From Myroides sp. NP-2 (GTDB taxonomy: Bacteria; Bacteroidota; Bacteroidia; Flavobacteriales; Flavobacteriaceae): a stretch of 64,000 nt of DNA. The DNA is taken from assembly GCF_014145665.1 (NCBI RefSeq), contig NZ_JACHTD010000001.1:186001-250000 (forward strand), given 5' to 3'. Numbering within the stretch: position 1 is the first letter of the stretch; every line of letters starts with the position of its first letter. The translations under genes and the position numbers were made by a program. This document shows positions 1-9,421 of the stretch, piece after piece. A model generated the notes under the pieces. That model saw only the letters and a list, made by a program, of their open reading frames with translations. It had not been told where the DNA came from and ran no database searches.

Positions 1-2208
1 TATATCGTGCATATAGGCAGATAGATTTAATTTTTTGTCTAACATGGCGTATTTCATTCCCAGGTTTAATCCGTGCATCGGTTTGAGCTTCCAGTTTCCG
101 TTGTTTAATTTGGATTGATAAAAATAATCTACTTGGGCCTGAAGCGTTTTGTCAGCATTTAGATGGATCGTATTGTTCGAGTTGAAGTAATACCCCATAC
201 CATTGCTTGTCTTTAGGTCAATAGGCAGTATTAATTTAGTGCTGTTGTAAAATACACTTACCGTGTTTTGTGCATTCAACCAGTACCAGGCGTCGTGAAT
301 ATGTGAAAGGCTTAGGTTGTAGTTTTCCGCATCAAAGACATTAGCCTGTTGTAAAATTTGGATATTGTTGACTTTGTCAATGGTAGCGAATTGCGTCGCT
401 AAATCTTTCACTTTCGAATAAGAAGCGTTGATAAACAGCTTGTTTTTTAGGGTATACCCCATGGTTATTGCATTGGTGAAGGTCGGTCTTAACGAGGGAT
501 CTCCTGTTACGTAGTTGTACTCGTTCACATACCATCTAAACGGATTTAATTGCCAAAAGGAAGGACGATTAATGCGGCGGTTAGCGGTAAGGGAAAAGGT
601 GTGGTCAGCATGCATTTTGTACTGAATATATACACTAGGGAAAAGCTCTGTATAGCTGGTCTTTTCTTTAGATTGATGGGCAGCAGATTCACCAACCGTT
701 TGTGTGCTTTCTAAGCGCAAACCCACTTGGGCTTCCCATCGCTCAGCAAATGATTTTGAAGCACTAATATAGGCTGCTTGAATATTCTCCCTGTATACGA
801 AGTGATCGGCTTGGATGATTTCTCTTGTGGTTGATCCTGCATGGGTATTAAACGAATTGGCGTTGTTGATTGTTTGTACATAACTCACTTTGGCTCCATA
901 GCTGAGGTTGACAAAAGATAACGGCTGTTCTACGTCCAGTTTAGCGCTGTAATTATCGATGGTTTGATCGCCATCTGTTTGAGAATATTGATCTTTGTTA
1001 ACAACGTTATCAACAGCTGTTGTTTTTGTGTTGAAAACTCGATTTTTTTGTGTTGAATAGTTAAAGTAATCCAAGTCTAAGTTGAGTTTAGTTCCCACTG
1101 TATCAAAGGAATGATTAAAATTTAAATTGACTGCGTGATTGTTGAAATCTGGCGTCGATTTTCCCTTCGTTTCTATGTTTTTAATTAAGTTATCAACAAG
1201 GTTATACACATGTGTTTGATTTTTGTCCTCTGTATCCTGTTTGTACGTATTGCCCCTGTATTGAACCCCAAATCCCGTTGCTGGAGTTGCTCGGTAATCC
1301 AATTGGAACGTACCCGATAAATCCTCTTTTTTCTTCGTTTCGCGAAATACCGTTCTCCATGTTTCAGTAGGGTAGTGTAAATCCATTTTTCCAATTTCTT
1401 GGTTGTAACCCGTGCTGGCGTTAATGGATGCGGCAAGAGATACTTTGTTCTTGCTGTAGTTGAATACATTGCTGAACTTGTAGGTTGCCTTGTCAGCCGT
1501 TTCAAATCCAGTGCTAATTTGATTGTTCCAGGCGTTGTGTTTGCCTTCTTTTAGCACGATATTGATTAATCCACTATTGCCACTTGCTTCGTATTTGGCT
1601 GGGGGCGTTGTGATAACCTCTATTTTTTTTATCGTTTCTGACGGTATGGTGCTCAAGTAATTGATCAGATCTTCTCCCGTAAGGGGGAGGAGTTTATTGT
1701 TGACCATGACCTGCATACTGCTTTTTCCAATCTGGGCAACCTGATCTTTATCTACTTTTAGCCCAGGTGTAAGTCGCAATACCTCTTTGGCATTGCTGTT
1801 GTTCGCGTGTACCGATTGTTCTATATTAAACACCGTACGGTCAATTTTGTGCTCCACTAATTTGGCTTGTGTCGTCACAACAATTTCGTCTAATTGTTGG
1901 TCACTTTGGATGACAATAGGCTCTAATTGATGATCTGCCTGAATAGACAGTGTAGTTTCGTATTGCTTTATGCCTAGTACTTGAATGCGCAATATATACG
2001 TATCCGATGCTATGGCATCAAGAACGAAAGTCCCTTCAGCATCTGTATAGGTGTGTTGGATCAGTTGATTCTGTGCATTCAATAAAAGAACTTCAGCAAA
2101 GTCAAGGGGTTGATGAGTTGAATCCAAAAGTGATCCAGATAGCTTTGATTGTGCTTGGCTTAAAAAAGAAAGCAGTAAAATGAAAAAGGTGATTAGTTTA
2201 GTTTTCAT
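1..2208 (-). CDS. TonB-dependent receptor / outer-membrane beta-barrel protein, 3' part outside window
   Basis: Outer-membrane receptor-like protein. The reading frame is open from an ATG at 2208 down to base 1 (736 codons) and runs off the window, so the C-terminal barrel strands are missing. Residues 1-20 form a signal peptide ending in FLSQAQ. Residues ~22-100 look like a carboxypeptidase-regulatory (CarboxypepD_reg) beta-sandwich, followed by a plug-like segment (EIVVTTQA, then VLRLTPGLKVDKD, IEVITTPPAKYEASGNSGLINI) and a barrel rich in aromatic, alternating strands. This order is that of the family with an OMP_b-brl_3 barrel. No TonB box can be proved. No partner SusD-like gene is visible on the side inside the window. 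The substrate is unknown. Confidence 0.88.
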   Translation of the reverse strand, partial: MKTKLITFFILLLSFLSQAQSKLSGSLLDSTHQPLDFAEVLLLNAQNQLIQHTYTDAEGTFVLDAIASDTYILRIQVLGIKQYETTLSIQADHQLEPIVIQSDQQLDEIVVTTQAKLVEHKIDRTVFNIEQSVHANNSNAKEVLRLTPGLKVDKDQVAQIGKSSMQVMVNNKLLPLTGEDLINYLSTIPSETIKKIEVITTPPAKYEASGNSGLINIVLKEGKHNAWNNQISTGFETADKATYKFSNVFNYSKNKVSLAASINASTGYNQEIGKMDLHYPTETWRTVFRETKKKEDLSGTFQLDYRATPATGFGVQYRGNTYKQDTEDKNQTHVYNLVDNLIKNIETKGKSTPDFNNHAVNLNFNHSFDTVGTKLNLDLDYFNYSTQKNRVFNTKTTAVDNVVNKDQYSQTDGDQTIDNYSAKLDVEQPLSFVNLSYGAKVSYVQTINNANSFNTHAGSTTREIIQADHFVYRENIQAAYISASKSFAERWEAQVGLRLESTQTVGESAAHQSKEKTSYTELFPSVYIQYKMHADHTFSLTANRRINRPSFWQLNPFRWYVNEYNYVTGDPSLRPTFTNAITMGYTLKNKLFINASYSKVKDLATQFATIDKVNNIQILQQANVFDAENYNLSLSHIHDAWYWLNAQNTVSVFYNSTKLILPIDLKTSNGMGYYFNSNNTIHLNADKTLQAQVDYFYQSKLNNGNWKLKPMHGLNLGMKYAMLDKKLNLSAYMHDI

Positions 2209-2354
2209 CGATTAATTAATTTGCTAGATGAAGGACTAAAGTTGTGCCAGGAAAAAAATAGTGTTGTAGTGTGTTGAAAAAGAATCAGTTATTTTTTTGA
2301 TTTAGCTAAGGAGTGTTCGATAGTGAACAGTAAAAGGATAAAATTGAACACAAA

Positions 2355-2383
2355 AAAAACTGCTTTTGGGGAAAGCAGTTTTT
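2355..2383 (-). terminator. Rho-independent terminator hairpin of the tiny ORF
   Basis: A 12-bp stem (AAAAACTGCTTT pairing with AAAGCAGTTTTT) around a 5-nt loop TGGGG, with eight A on the left, i.e. a U-tract for leftward transcripts. It starts 2 nt after the stop codon of the 14-codon ORF and lies ~145 bp upstream of the receptor gene, so for that gene it could also act as an attenuator. Confidence 0.75.
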
Positions 2384-2385
2384 CG

Positions 2386-2430
2386 TTAAGCATATATGAA
2401 TTTTTGAATTTCAGTTTTCAGCGTATTCAT
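2386..2430 (-). CDS. Candidate 14-residue peptide ORF (MNTLKTEIQKFIYA)
   Basis: A very short ORF, too short to be certain of. It has an ATG at 2430, an A-rich leader directly before it, a TAA stop at 2386, and a strong terminator hairpin starting 2 nt after the stop. A TACCTTTG box (2474-2467) lies ~37 bp upstream. Promoter, ORF and terminator thus make a complete transcript of about 110 nt. The peptide is charged and amphipathic-looking, with no membrane segment. It could be a leader peptide for the receptor gene, a small regulatory RNA whose ORF is accidental, or a tiny protein controlled by the divergent XRE regulator. I recognise no family. Confidence 0.4.
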   Translation of the reverse strand: MNTLKTEIQKFIYA

Positions 2431-2466
2431 TTTAAGCTTGACATTGATTTTGTTGTTTATGTTACC

Positions 2467-2474
2467 CAAAGGTA
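2467..2474 (-). promoter_or_regulatory. Leftward -7 box TACCTTTG
   Basis: Perfect match to the Bacteroidota -7 element TANNTTTG on the minus strand, ~37 bp before the tiny ORF. No TTG is present at the usual -33 distance, so activation or a weak promoter is likely. It forms an exact inverted pair with the rightward box at 2517-2524. Confidence 0.5.
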
Positions 2475-2516
2475 CGATAAAGTTTAATAAAATGGAACTA
2501 AAATATAATAAAGTGT

Positions 2517-2524
2517 TACCTTTG
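2517..2524 (+). promoter_or_regulatory. Rightward -7 box TACCTTTG for the XRE gene
   Basis: TANNTTTG match 33 bp before the ATG at 2557. It overlaps the alternative GTG at 2524, which would lie upstream of the transcription start; this decides for the ATG at 2557. The heptamer ATAAAGT occurs twice between the two divergent boxes (2477-2483 and 2508-2514) and is a possible regulator site. Confidence 0.5.
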
Positions 2525-2556
2525 TGATAGATAATTTATTAAACTCAAGGTTTATT

Positions 2557-2868
2557 ATGCAAACACCAACACAAAAATGTAAAATTCAATCGGAAAAAAT
2601 GCGTTCAAGAAGAAAAGAATTAGGATTTTCTCAGGAATATGTAGCTATGAAGCTTAATATTTCACAAAAGGCATATTCTGATATTGAGAGTGGAAAGACA
2701 AAATTAAAAAATGATGTTTTAAATGAGATCGCTGTGATTTTAGAAATATCTCCTTTTGAAATTTGTCCGATTGCCTGTGATTGTACTTCTGATTTGCAAA
2801 CGAAGCATGGCAAATTAATTCAATATCTCCAAGAGAAGGATGTCAACTTCCCAGAAGAGTTAATATAA
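2557..2868 (+). CDS. XRE/Cro-C1 family transcriptional regulator
   Basis: Small DNA-binding protein of 103 residues. Residues ~15-70 form an HTH_3 domain: RSRRKELGFSQEYVAMKL, then NISQKAYSDIESGKTK, with the typical Q-x3-A and Y-x2-IE-GK pattern. The C-terminal tail contains a cysteine cluster (ICPIACDC), not part of the usual domain, and may bind a metal or an effector; this is inference. The ATG at 2557 is preferred over the GTG at 2524 because the -7 box covers the GTG. The gene stands alone, divergent from a tiny ORF, and shares a 17-bp perfect hairpin terminator with fabH. Self-regulation through the intergenic repeats is likely for this family. Confidence 0.82.
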   Translation: MQTPTQKCKIQSEKMRSRRKELGFSQEYVAMKLNISQKAYSDIESGKTKLKNDVLNEIAVILEISPFEICPIACDCTSDLQTKHGKLIQYLQEKDVNFPEELI

Positions 2869-2911
2869 GTGGCGTGCAATATAATCTGAACCTATTGATT
2901 TTATATAGTTT

Positions 2912-2948
2912 AAACAAAGAGGTCTTCCGCAGGAAGACCTCTTTGTTT
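2912..2948. terminator. Bidirectional terminator between XRE gene and fabH
   Basis: Perfect 17-bp stem (left arm starts AAACAAAGAGG, right arm ends CCTCTTTGTTT) with a 3-nt loop GCA, sitting between convergent genes. Confidence 0.88.
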
Positions 2949-2959
2949 CGATATAAGGG

Positions 2960-3952
2960 TTAGATATTCCATTGTAAAAGACTTGCTCCCCAGGAGAATC
3001 CTGCACCAAAAGCAGTTAGTAAGAGTAAATCGCCTTTTTTAATTTGATTTTTATACTCCCAAATACAAAGCGGAATAGTAGCTGCAATCGTATTGCCGGA
3101 ATAGGTAATATTGTTTAAGGCTTTTGTTTCCTCAATTCCCAATTCTTTTCCTACGGCATCTATAATTCGCTTATTGGCTTGATGAGCAACCAACCAATTG
3201 ACATCCTCTACAGTTAAGCCGTTTTTGTCCAAAAGTGATTGACAGGCTTGACTCATCGCCGTTACTGCATTTTTGAAAACTACTTTTCCATCTTGCTTTA
3301 AGTAGCGATGATCGGCATTCCAATGCTCCCCATCATAAGGATAACGCGAGCCTCCTCCTTTGATATTTAAGTACTCTATTCCCTTGCCATCACTGAGCAA
3401 TAAAGCATCTAGCACCCCAGTTTCTCGTGAGGGCTCAAGCCATACTGCCCCAGCGCCATCGCCAAATAAAATATTGGTCGAACGGTCTTTGCTATCGACG
3501 TACGAACTGATTTTGTCTGCTCCAACGATGACAACATTCTTGTATCGGCCTGTCTCCACTAAAGCAGCTCCCATATCTAAAGCGTATAAAAAACCAGAAC
3601 AAGCCGCATTCATATCAAAAGCCCATACATTGGTTAAATTTAATTTATCACATATGATATTTGCCGTTGATGGCATTGGCATATCCGGAGACGAGGTGGC
3701 AACCAATAAGGCATCAATCGTCTTCAAGTCTTTTTGATACGTTTCGCACAGCTCTCTTATCGCCTCAACAGCCATATCTGATGTCGCTAGACCATCTTCT
3801 AATATACGTCGCTCTTTGATCCCTGTTCTTTTCATGATCCATTCGTCAGATGTGTCTGATAAACGTTCTAAATCAGCATTGGTGCGTTTGTTTTTCGGTA
3901 GATATCCCCCAATGGCTGTTATTTGAGCATAGTGTTGTTTGTTTCTCAACAT
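2960..3952 (-). CDS. fabH: 3-oxoacyl-ACP synthase III (KAS III)
   Basis: Condensing enzyme of the FabH family, 330 residues, the family's usual length. In the classic role it joins acetyl-CoA (or a branched acyl-CoA) to malonyl-ACP to start fatty acid synthesis in the cytosol. The triad is visible: Cys in NAACSGFLYAL (~120), His in VAHQANKRI (~255) and Asn in NITYSGNTIAA (~285). The TSDEWI..RTGIKERR entry signature lies near residues 33-49. It is not in the plsX-rpmF-fabH cluster often seen in this phylum, so it may be a second, specialised copy; that is inference. It ends at a shared terminator with the XRE gene and starts 160 bp after the AraC gene on the same strand. Confidence 0.9.
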   Translation of the reverse strand: MLRNKQHYAQITAIGGYLPKNKRTNADLERLSDTSDEWIMKRTGIKERRILEDGLATSDMAVEAIRELCETYQKDLKTIDALLVATSSPDMPMPSTANIICDKLNLTNVWAFDMNAACSGFLYALDMGAALVETGRYKNVVIVGADKISSYVDSKDRSTNILFGDGAGAVWLEPSRETGVLDALLLSDGKGIEYLNIKGGGSRYPYDGEHWNADHRYLKQDGKVVFKNAVTAMSQACQSLLDKNGLTVEDVNWLVAHQANKRIIDAVGKELGIEETKALNNITYSGNTIAATIPLCIWEYKNQIKKGDLLLLTAFGAGFSWGASLLQWNI

Positions 3953-4111
3953 TTTTGTTAGTTTTGCGTCTTATATGCAAATAATAAATAATTCTTTTGT
4001 AAAGGGGTTGTTCCCATATAAAAGACTCAAATCTCGCTTTTTTTGCGAAAATATCAGTGGTTAAATAAACGGAACAAGTTGTCAAAAAGACGCAATTAAT
4101 TTTACTAAATG

Positions 4112-5008
4112 TTAATTTGTTAACTTAAATTCGCGAGGTGACACACCGGTGCTGTTTTTGAAAAATTTACTGAAGAGCGCAACATCCTGAAAATTTAATT
4201 CATTGGCCACTTGTGTGATGGTATTATTGGGATTTTTTAGCAATATTTTGGCCTCCAATACAATGGTTTCTACAATGATATCTTTAGGGGCTTTGCCAAA
4301 TACATCCGCAATAATTTTAGTCAGGTGCTTTCTGCTGATAAACATGTGATCTGCATAAAATTGTACACTTCTCTCTTTTTTATAATGCGTGGAAACAAGT
4401 AAGAGGAAGTTCTTGGTCAATTCTTCTTTTCGCAATGTCTTTTTTTCTGTTTTTGCCAAAACCCGCTTGTTGTAAAAGTGACCTAGCTCATACATCAGTA
4501 TAGAGAAATGATGTAAAATCAGTTGATGCGTAAACATATTGTCTTGGGCAAAAACTAATTTGTTCAGTCGCTTCAAATGGTACTTTATCTCTTTGATGAT
4601 GTAGTTGTTTAACGGCATTATCTTGGGATATTGGGAGGAGAAAAACTGGATGAGATTGTTGGACTTTAAGTGAAATCCAGCATCTAAAAACAACTCGCCA
4701 CTGGCAAAAAACGCCTGTACGCTGAAGTCTTTCGTGTATTGAATAATCTCAAAAAACTGCTGTGGTAACACCACGAGAATATCGTTCTTTTTTACCTTAG
4801 TTGGTTCTAAATTGACCGTAATCTCACATTCTCCCGAAGTGATGAGAATCAATCCGAAGGAGGCGAATTTATACGGTTTTCCAATCACAAAATACTGACT
4901 GTGTTTTGGCCCAATCTCTACAACAGCCAATCGCTTATCTACAATAAAACGCTCATATCGGTTTAGGATATCAGCAATAGAGTAGGATTGTATATAATTA
5001 TTTTTCAC
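4112..5008 (-). CDS. AraC family transcriptional regulator
   Basis: Transcription factor of 298 residues. The N-terminal part (~1-170) is a cupin-like sensing domain, and the C-terminal ~100 residues hold two HTH motifs: one around VQFYADHMFISRKHLTKII and one around ITQVANELNFQDVALFSKFF followed by the family signature TGVSPREFK. The ligand is unknown. It lies between fabH and the RND efflux operon, all on the minus strand, but a terminator (5081-5117) separates it from the efflux genes, so it probably has its own promoter. Targets could be fabH or the efflux system; this cannot be told from sequence. Confidence 0.88.
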   Translation of the reverse strand: MKNNYIQSYSIADILNRYERFIVDKRLAVVEIGPKHSQYFVIGKPYKFASFGLILITSGECEITVNLEPTKVKKNDILVVLPQQFFEIIQYTKDFSVQAFFASGELFLDAGFHLKSNNLIQFFSSQYPKIMPLNNYIIKEIKYHLKRLNKLVFAQDNMFTHQLILHHFSILMYELGHFYNKRVLAKTEKKTLRKEELTKNFLLLVSTHYKKERSVQFYADHMFISRKHLTKIIADVFGKAPKDIIVETIVLEAKILLKNPNNTITQVANELNFQDVALFSKFFKNSTGVSPREFKLTN

Positions 5009-5080
5009 AATAAGACAACATAGTTAAAGGGATAAAAATAAGAAGTCCTACCCACAAAAAAGTTGTTTTAGATTAAGAAA

Positions 5081-5117
5081 AAAAAAATAGAGTAGAAAAA
5101 ATATGCTACTCTATTTT
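5081..5117 (-). terminator. Terminator of the efflux operon
   Basis: Stem AAAATAGAGTAG / CTACTCTATTTT (12 bp) with a ~10-nt loop; a long A-run on its left gives the U-tract for the leftward efflux transcript. Confidence 0.8.
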
Positions 5118-5149
5118 CGTTTATTTTAGTTCGTTCTAGGATTGAACTC

Positions 5150-8100
5150 CTAGTGATGATCACTGAAATTGTGATTCGGTTCGTAGTCTGCTTCCATTTC
5201 TGCCTGATAATCTACGTTATCTCTTTTGCCAAATCGCTGTCCGATTTTATCAAAAATAGAGTAGATAATAGGTACAATAACCAAGGTTAAGAGGAGGGAG
5301 GAAAGTAGTCCCCCAATAATTACAACGGCTAATCCATTGTTCATTTCAGCACCAGCACCACTGGCAAGTGCAATAGGCACCATTCCAATCACCATGGCGA
5401 TTGTCGTCATTAAAATTGGACGTAAACGCGCGTGATTTGCCGCAATAAGTGCATCGTGCACACTGTCTCCAGCTTCGACGCGATGGTTGGCAAAGTCAAC
5501 CAGTAAAATAGCATTCTTACACACCAAACCAATTAACATGATAATACCTAGAATAGTAAAAATATTCAGGGAGATGTTCGCGATCGCAAGTGCAAGTAAA
5601 GCACCAATAAAGGAAAGTGGAACAGAGAAAATAACAATGAACGGCTTGGAAAAACTGTCGTATAACGCAACCATAACCAAGTAAACCAAAATAATAGCCG
5701 CCAATAAAGCAACTCCCAAAGTACCAAAACCTTCCTCTTGATCTTCCATGGTCCCTGTCCATTGATATTTTACCCCTGGTTTTAAGGTCAACTGATCAAA
5801 TTGAGGTAACCACTCTTCGGCAATCGCACCTGGTGAACGACCTATCGTTTGTGATTTGATCGTTACCGACGGACTCTTATCTCTTCGTTCCAAGATAGAC
5901 GGACCTGAGCTGTAATTTACCGTAGCAAATTGCGCTAACTTCACATCTTGTCCTTGGTTGTTCTTAAAGTTGATCGTTTTTACATCGTCAATCGTTGTAC
6001 GAGCGTATTCCTGAAAGCGTATGTTGATGTCGTATTCGTATTCACCTGCTCTATACTTCCCATCTGTATTACCATTAAACGCCGTTTGCATCGTCATCCC
6101 TACGGTATACATGTCCAATCCAAGTGCCGCCATTTTATCGCGATCTACTTGTACATTGATCTCAGGACTTCCTGTTTCTGTTGTTAATTTGGTTTCCATC
6201 GTACCCGGAATTTGATCCAATAACGCTTTGGCTTGAATCGCAAAATCCATGGCATCATCTAAGTTAGATCCCGTAATTGTTAGTGCTAAAGGCGCTTCTT
6301 CTGCACCAATTAAACCTACAGGAACCGTTTTTACTTTTACCCCTACCATCAAGGGTGCAAGCTCATTTTTTAATTTTGCAGCATAGACGAAAGAACTCTC
6401 ACTGCGCTGTTTCTTATCCGTTAAGATGACGTGAATCTCCGATTTATACTTCGTCGCTTGGCTTCCGCCATAACCCTCAGATGATTGTCCAACCGTAGTA
6501 ATCATATCAACTACTTCTGATTTTGTGCGCAAAAAAGCCTCTGCCTTTTGCGTCATGCGATTGGTCTGTTGTACCGATGCATCTTTGTCTAGTTCTAACT
6601 GAACTAAAAATTCTCCTTTATCCGTTTTGGGGAAGAATTCTCCTCCAACATAACCAAAAACGGGAAGTAAGAGTGATCCGAAAAAGGCTACTGCTACAAC
6701 AATCAACACAATAACAGTGTTTTTGGTCGACTTTAACGACCATACTAATAGACCTGAAATACTATGGGTAAAAGAGGTTAATCCTTTTTCAAATCCATGC
6801 AATATTCTTCCAAAGAAAGAGCTAGGATGAATCACCTCAATCTTTCCATATCTTGAGAATAACCACGGTACAATGGTAAAGGATACCAATAATGACAATA
6901 GGGTGGCTATAATTACTGTTACACAGAATTGCTTGATAATGTTTGGTACCAATCCCGAAGACATGGCAATGGGTAAGAACACCACCACAATGACCAAGGT
7001 AATCGCTGTTACGGTAAAACCAATTTCCTTCGCTCCGTCATAGGAGGCGCGTATCTTGTTTTTCCCCATCTCCATGTGACGGTGAATGTTTTCAATGACC
7101 ACAATAGCGTCATCTACTAAAATCCCAACCACTAAGGATAGAGCGAGTAAACTCAACAAGTTTAGGGAATAGCCCAAGAGGTAGATACCGATAAAGGTAG
7201 CAACTAACGATAGCGGTATGGCTACCATTACAATTAGGGCATTTCTAAAACTGTGCAAGAAAAATAGCATCACAAAAGCAACCAATACAATCGCGAGGAA
7301 CAAGTCAAACATAACGGCATTCGCCGCCTCTAATGTAAATTGGGAAGAATCGTTGGCCGTTTTAATGTTCAGTTGAATGTCCGCATAGTTTTGCTCAACC
7401 TCGGCAATAGCTTTTTGCGTCAATTCACTTACCGTCACCGCATTGGCGTCAGACTGTTTAATCACCTGCATCAAAATGGTCGACTGCTGATTTAAACGCG
7501 CGATTTTCTCTACTTCTTTAATGCCATCTTGTACGTCAGCAATATCGCGTAGGCGAATGTCAATACCTTGCTGAGAAGCGATAACTAAGTTTCGCATTTC
7601 TTCAATGTCTTTGTACTTCCCAGCTAAGCGAATCAGTGTTTGCTTGTCTTGGGACTTTACGCTCCCCGTGGGGAAGTCTAAGTTGGCACTCAAAACTGCT
7701 TGTTGTACCATAGGGACACTCAAGCCATATGCTTCAATCTTCTTGGGATCAAGTAAAACTTGAATTTCTCTCTCTTCACCCCCTACTAATTCCACTTTTG
7801 CAACACCAGCTACACGTGAAAAAATCGGTTGGATTTTCTTGTCTAATAAATCGTAAAGCTCTTTTTCTGTCAGGTTACTCGTTACACTCAGCGTCATGAT
7901 GGGCAAATCACTCAGTGAGTATTTCTGTAAAGATGGTGGATCAACGTCTTTGGGTAAATCTTTGAGAATGGCGTTGATCTTGCGCTGAGCATCGTTGAGC
8001 GATAAGTCGACATTTGCTTCTGAGGTCAAGTAAATCATGACCGTCGACAAGCTCTCAAACGATAACGCCTCTACTTTCTTTACGTTTTCTAAGGAGGCAA

Positions 8101-8311
8101 CTGCATCTTCGATTTTCTTGGTGACCGTATTTTCTATTTCCGAAGGAGATGCTCCTGGATATACGGTGGCAACCGTAATTACGTTTACTTCAAATTTTGG
8201 AATAAGCTCGTAACTGAGGTTTTTATAACTAAAAATACCTCCGAGAATTAATGCAATAAATAGTACAATAATGATACTCGGACGTTTTATGGATATTTCG
8301 GCTATTTTCAT
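5150..8311 (-). CDS. RND multidrug efflux permease (HAE1/AcrB family)
   Basis: Inner-membrane proton-driven pump of 1053 residues, the expected length. It starts MKIAEISIKRPSIIIVL, giving the first membrane helix, and shows two repeats of one helix plus a large periplasmic loop plus five or more helices. The proton-relay pair is visible in the motif LVVGILVDDAIVVIENI (~395-412). It forms the tripartite complex with the adaptor (8336-9397) and the outer-membrane channel (9422-10744), which lie just upstream in the same operon with 24-bp gaps. The C-terminus is acidic and His-rich. Substrates cannot be read from sequence. Confidence 0.95.
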   Translation of the reverse strand: MKIAEISIKRPSIIIVLFIALILGGIFSYKNLSYELIPKFEVNVITVATVYPGASPSEIENTVTKKIEDAVASLENVKKVEALSFESLSTVMIYLTSEANVDLSLNDAQRKINAILKDLPKDVDPPSLQKYSLSDLPIMTLSVTSNLTEKELYDLLDKKIQPIFSRVAGVAKVELVGGEEREIQVLLDPKKIEAYGLSVPMVQQAVLSANLDFPTGSVKSQDKQTLIRLAGKYKDIEEMRNLVIASQQGIDIRLRDIADVQDGIKEVEKIARLNQQSTILMQVIKQSDANAVTVSELTQKAIAEVEQNYADIQLNIKTANDSSQFTLEAANAVMFDLFLAIVLVAFVMLFFLHSFRNALIVMVAIPLSLVATFIGIYLLGYSLNLLSLLALSLVVGILVDDAIVVIENIHRHMEMGKNKIRASYDGAKEIGFTVTAITLVIVVVFLPIAMSSGLVPNIIKQFCVTVIIATLLSLLVSFTIVPWLFSRYGKIEVIHPSSFFGRILHGFEKGLTSFTHSISGLLVWSLKSTKNTVIVLIVVAVAFFGSLLLPVFGYVGGEFFPKTDKGEFLVQLELDKDASVQQTNRMTQKAEAFLRTKSEVVDMITTVGQSSEGYGGSQATKYKSEIHVILTDKKQRSESSFVYAAKLKNELAPLMVGVKVKTVPVGLIGAEEAPLALTITGSNLDDAMDFAIQAKALLDQIPGTMETKLTTETGSPEINVQVDRDKMAALGLDMYTVGMTMQTAFNGNTDGKYRAGEYEYDINIRFQEYARTTIDDVKTINFKNNQGQDVKLAQFATVNYSSGPSILERRDKSPSVTIKSQTIGRSPGAIAEEWLPQFDQLTLKPGVKYQWTGTMEDQEEGFGTLGVALLAAIILVYLVMVALYDSFSKPFIVIFSVPLSFIGALLALAIANISLNIFTILGIIMLIGLVCKNAILLVDFANHRVEAGDSVHDALIAANHARLRPILMTTIAMVIGMVPIALASGAGAEMNNGLAVVIIGGLLSSLLLTLVIVPIIYSIFDKIGQRFGKRDNVDYQAEMEADYEPNHNFSDHH

Positions 8312-8335
8312 ATGTCAATCCTCTCTTTTAGGATG

Positions 8336-9397
8336 TTATTTAATAATAGATACAGGTGCTTGATCAGTTAAGTTGATTTGTCCGGAGATAATGATAAGCT
8401 CTCCTTCTTTTAATCCGTCGAGGATTTCAACAAAATCTCCGAGATTTCTACCCGATACCACTTGTGTAGCAACTGCTTTATTATCAATGATGCGATAAAT
8501 TAAATTGGAACTTACACTACCTACAAAGGCATCACGAGGAACAAGCAGTAGAGGTGTATCCTGATTTTTATCTGCATCAAAATATGCCGAGCCATACATT
8601 CCCGCACGCAATTGCTTGTCTTTGCCATTGGTCAGTAATAAATCTACAGGGTAGTTTAATGCAGCGTCTGCTTTAGGTGCGATAAACGTTACTTTACCCT
8701 CAAAAGTTTCATTGGGAAACACACTTGCTTTTACAGGGATAAGATCTCCTTCCTTTAAATTGGCTACATGACTTTCGTCTACGTTCACTCGTAGTTTTAA
8801 CTGATTGACATTGACAAGATCGAAAAGAGGGGCGCCTGGTGCAACAAAGCTTCCTTGTTCGACGTGTTTTTTGTTGATAACACCGTCAATGGGTGCTTTA
8901 ATATTAGCGTCAGCAGCGGTGATTTGTGCTGATTTTAAATTGGCTTCTGCGTTTTTGAGCATGAGTTTTACCTGATCCAATTGTTGTTGGGTCACTCCCC
9001 CTGTGGTAAAGGCACTTTCAAATCGCGCTACATCCGCTTTGGCAGTGGCATAAGCCGCTTCTGCATTGCGAATTTGAACGTTGATCTGATCGCTATTGAC
9101 AAGTGCTAAAGTTTGCCCTTTGCGCACACTAGCTCCTTCCTCTACCAACAGACGTACTACGCGTCCTGGTGTTTCCGCTGCAATCGTTACTTCTTGAAAA
9201 GGAACAAAGTTTCCATTGGCCTTATAGGTAGCGTCAACGATCTGTACTTTCGCTTGCTCCGCACGTACAGCTATCGTCGCATCCTGCTGGGCAACAAGAG
9301 CTGTTTCCGCATCATTCTGAGTCTTGTTTCGCTCTAGTATATAGATGGTCCCGCCAATTAAAGCAACTAGGACTAACGCTGTTATTATTTTTTTCAT
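8336..9397 (-). CDS. RND efflux periplasmic adaptor (membrane fusion protein)
   Basis: Adaptor of 353 residues linking the RND pump to the TolC channel. Residues ~5-22 form a single N-terminal anchor (no lipobox Cys). A biotinyl-lipoyl-like half follows (VTIAAETPGRVVRLLVEEGASVRKGQ, shown here only as residues ~65-90), then a coiled-coil hairpin (~105-160), the second lipoyl half (IKAPIDGVINKKHVEQG), and beta-barrel and membrane-proximal domains. It lies 24 bp after the channel gene and 24 bp before the pump gene. Confidence 0.93.
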   Translation of the reverse strand: MKKIITALVLVALIGGTIYILERNKTQNDAETALVAQQDATIAVRAEQAKVQIVDATYKANGNFVPFQEVTIAAETPGRVVRLLVEEGASVRKGQTLALVNSDQINVQIRNAEAAYATAKADVARFESAFTTGGVTQQQLDQVKLMLKNAEANLKSAQITAADANIKAPIDGVINKKHVEQGSFVAPGAPLFDLVNVNQLKLRVNVDESHVANLKEGDLIPVKASVFPNETFEGKVTFIAPKADAALNYPVDLLLTNGKDKQLRAGMYGSAYFDADKNQDTPLLLVPRDAFVGSVSSNLIYRIIDNKAVATQVVSGRNLGDFVEILDGLKEGELIIISGQINLTDQAPVSIIK

Positions 9398-9421
9398 GGT
9401 TGTTTGAGATTAGATGAAGAA

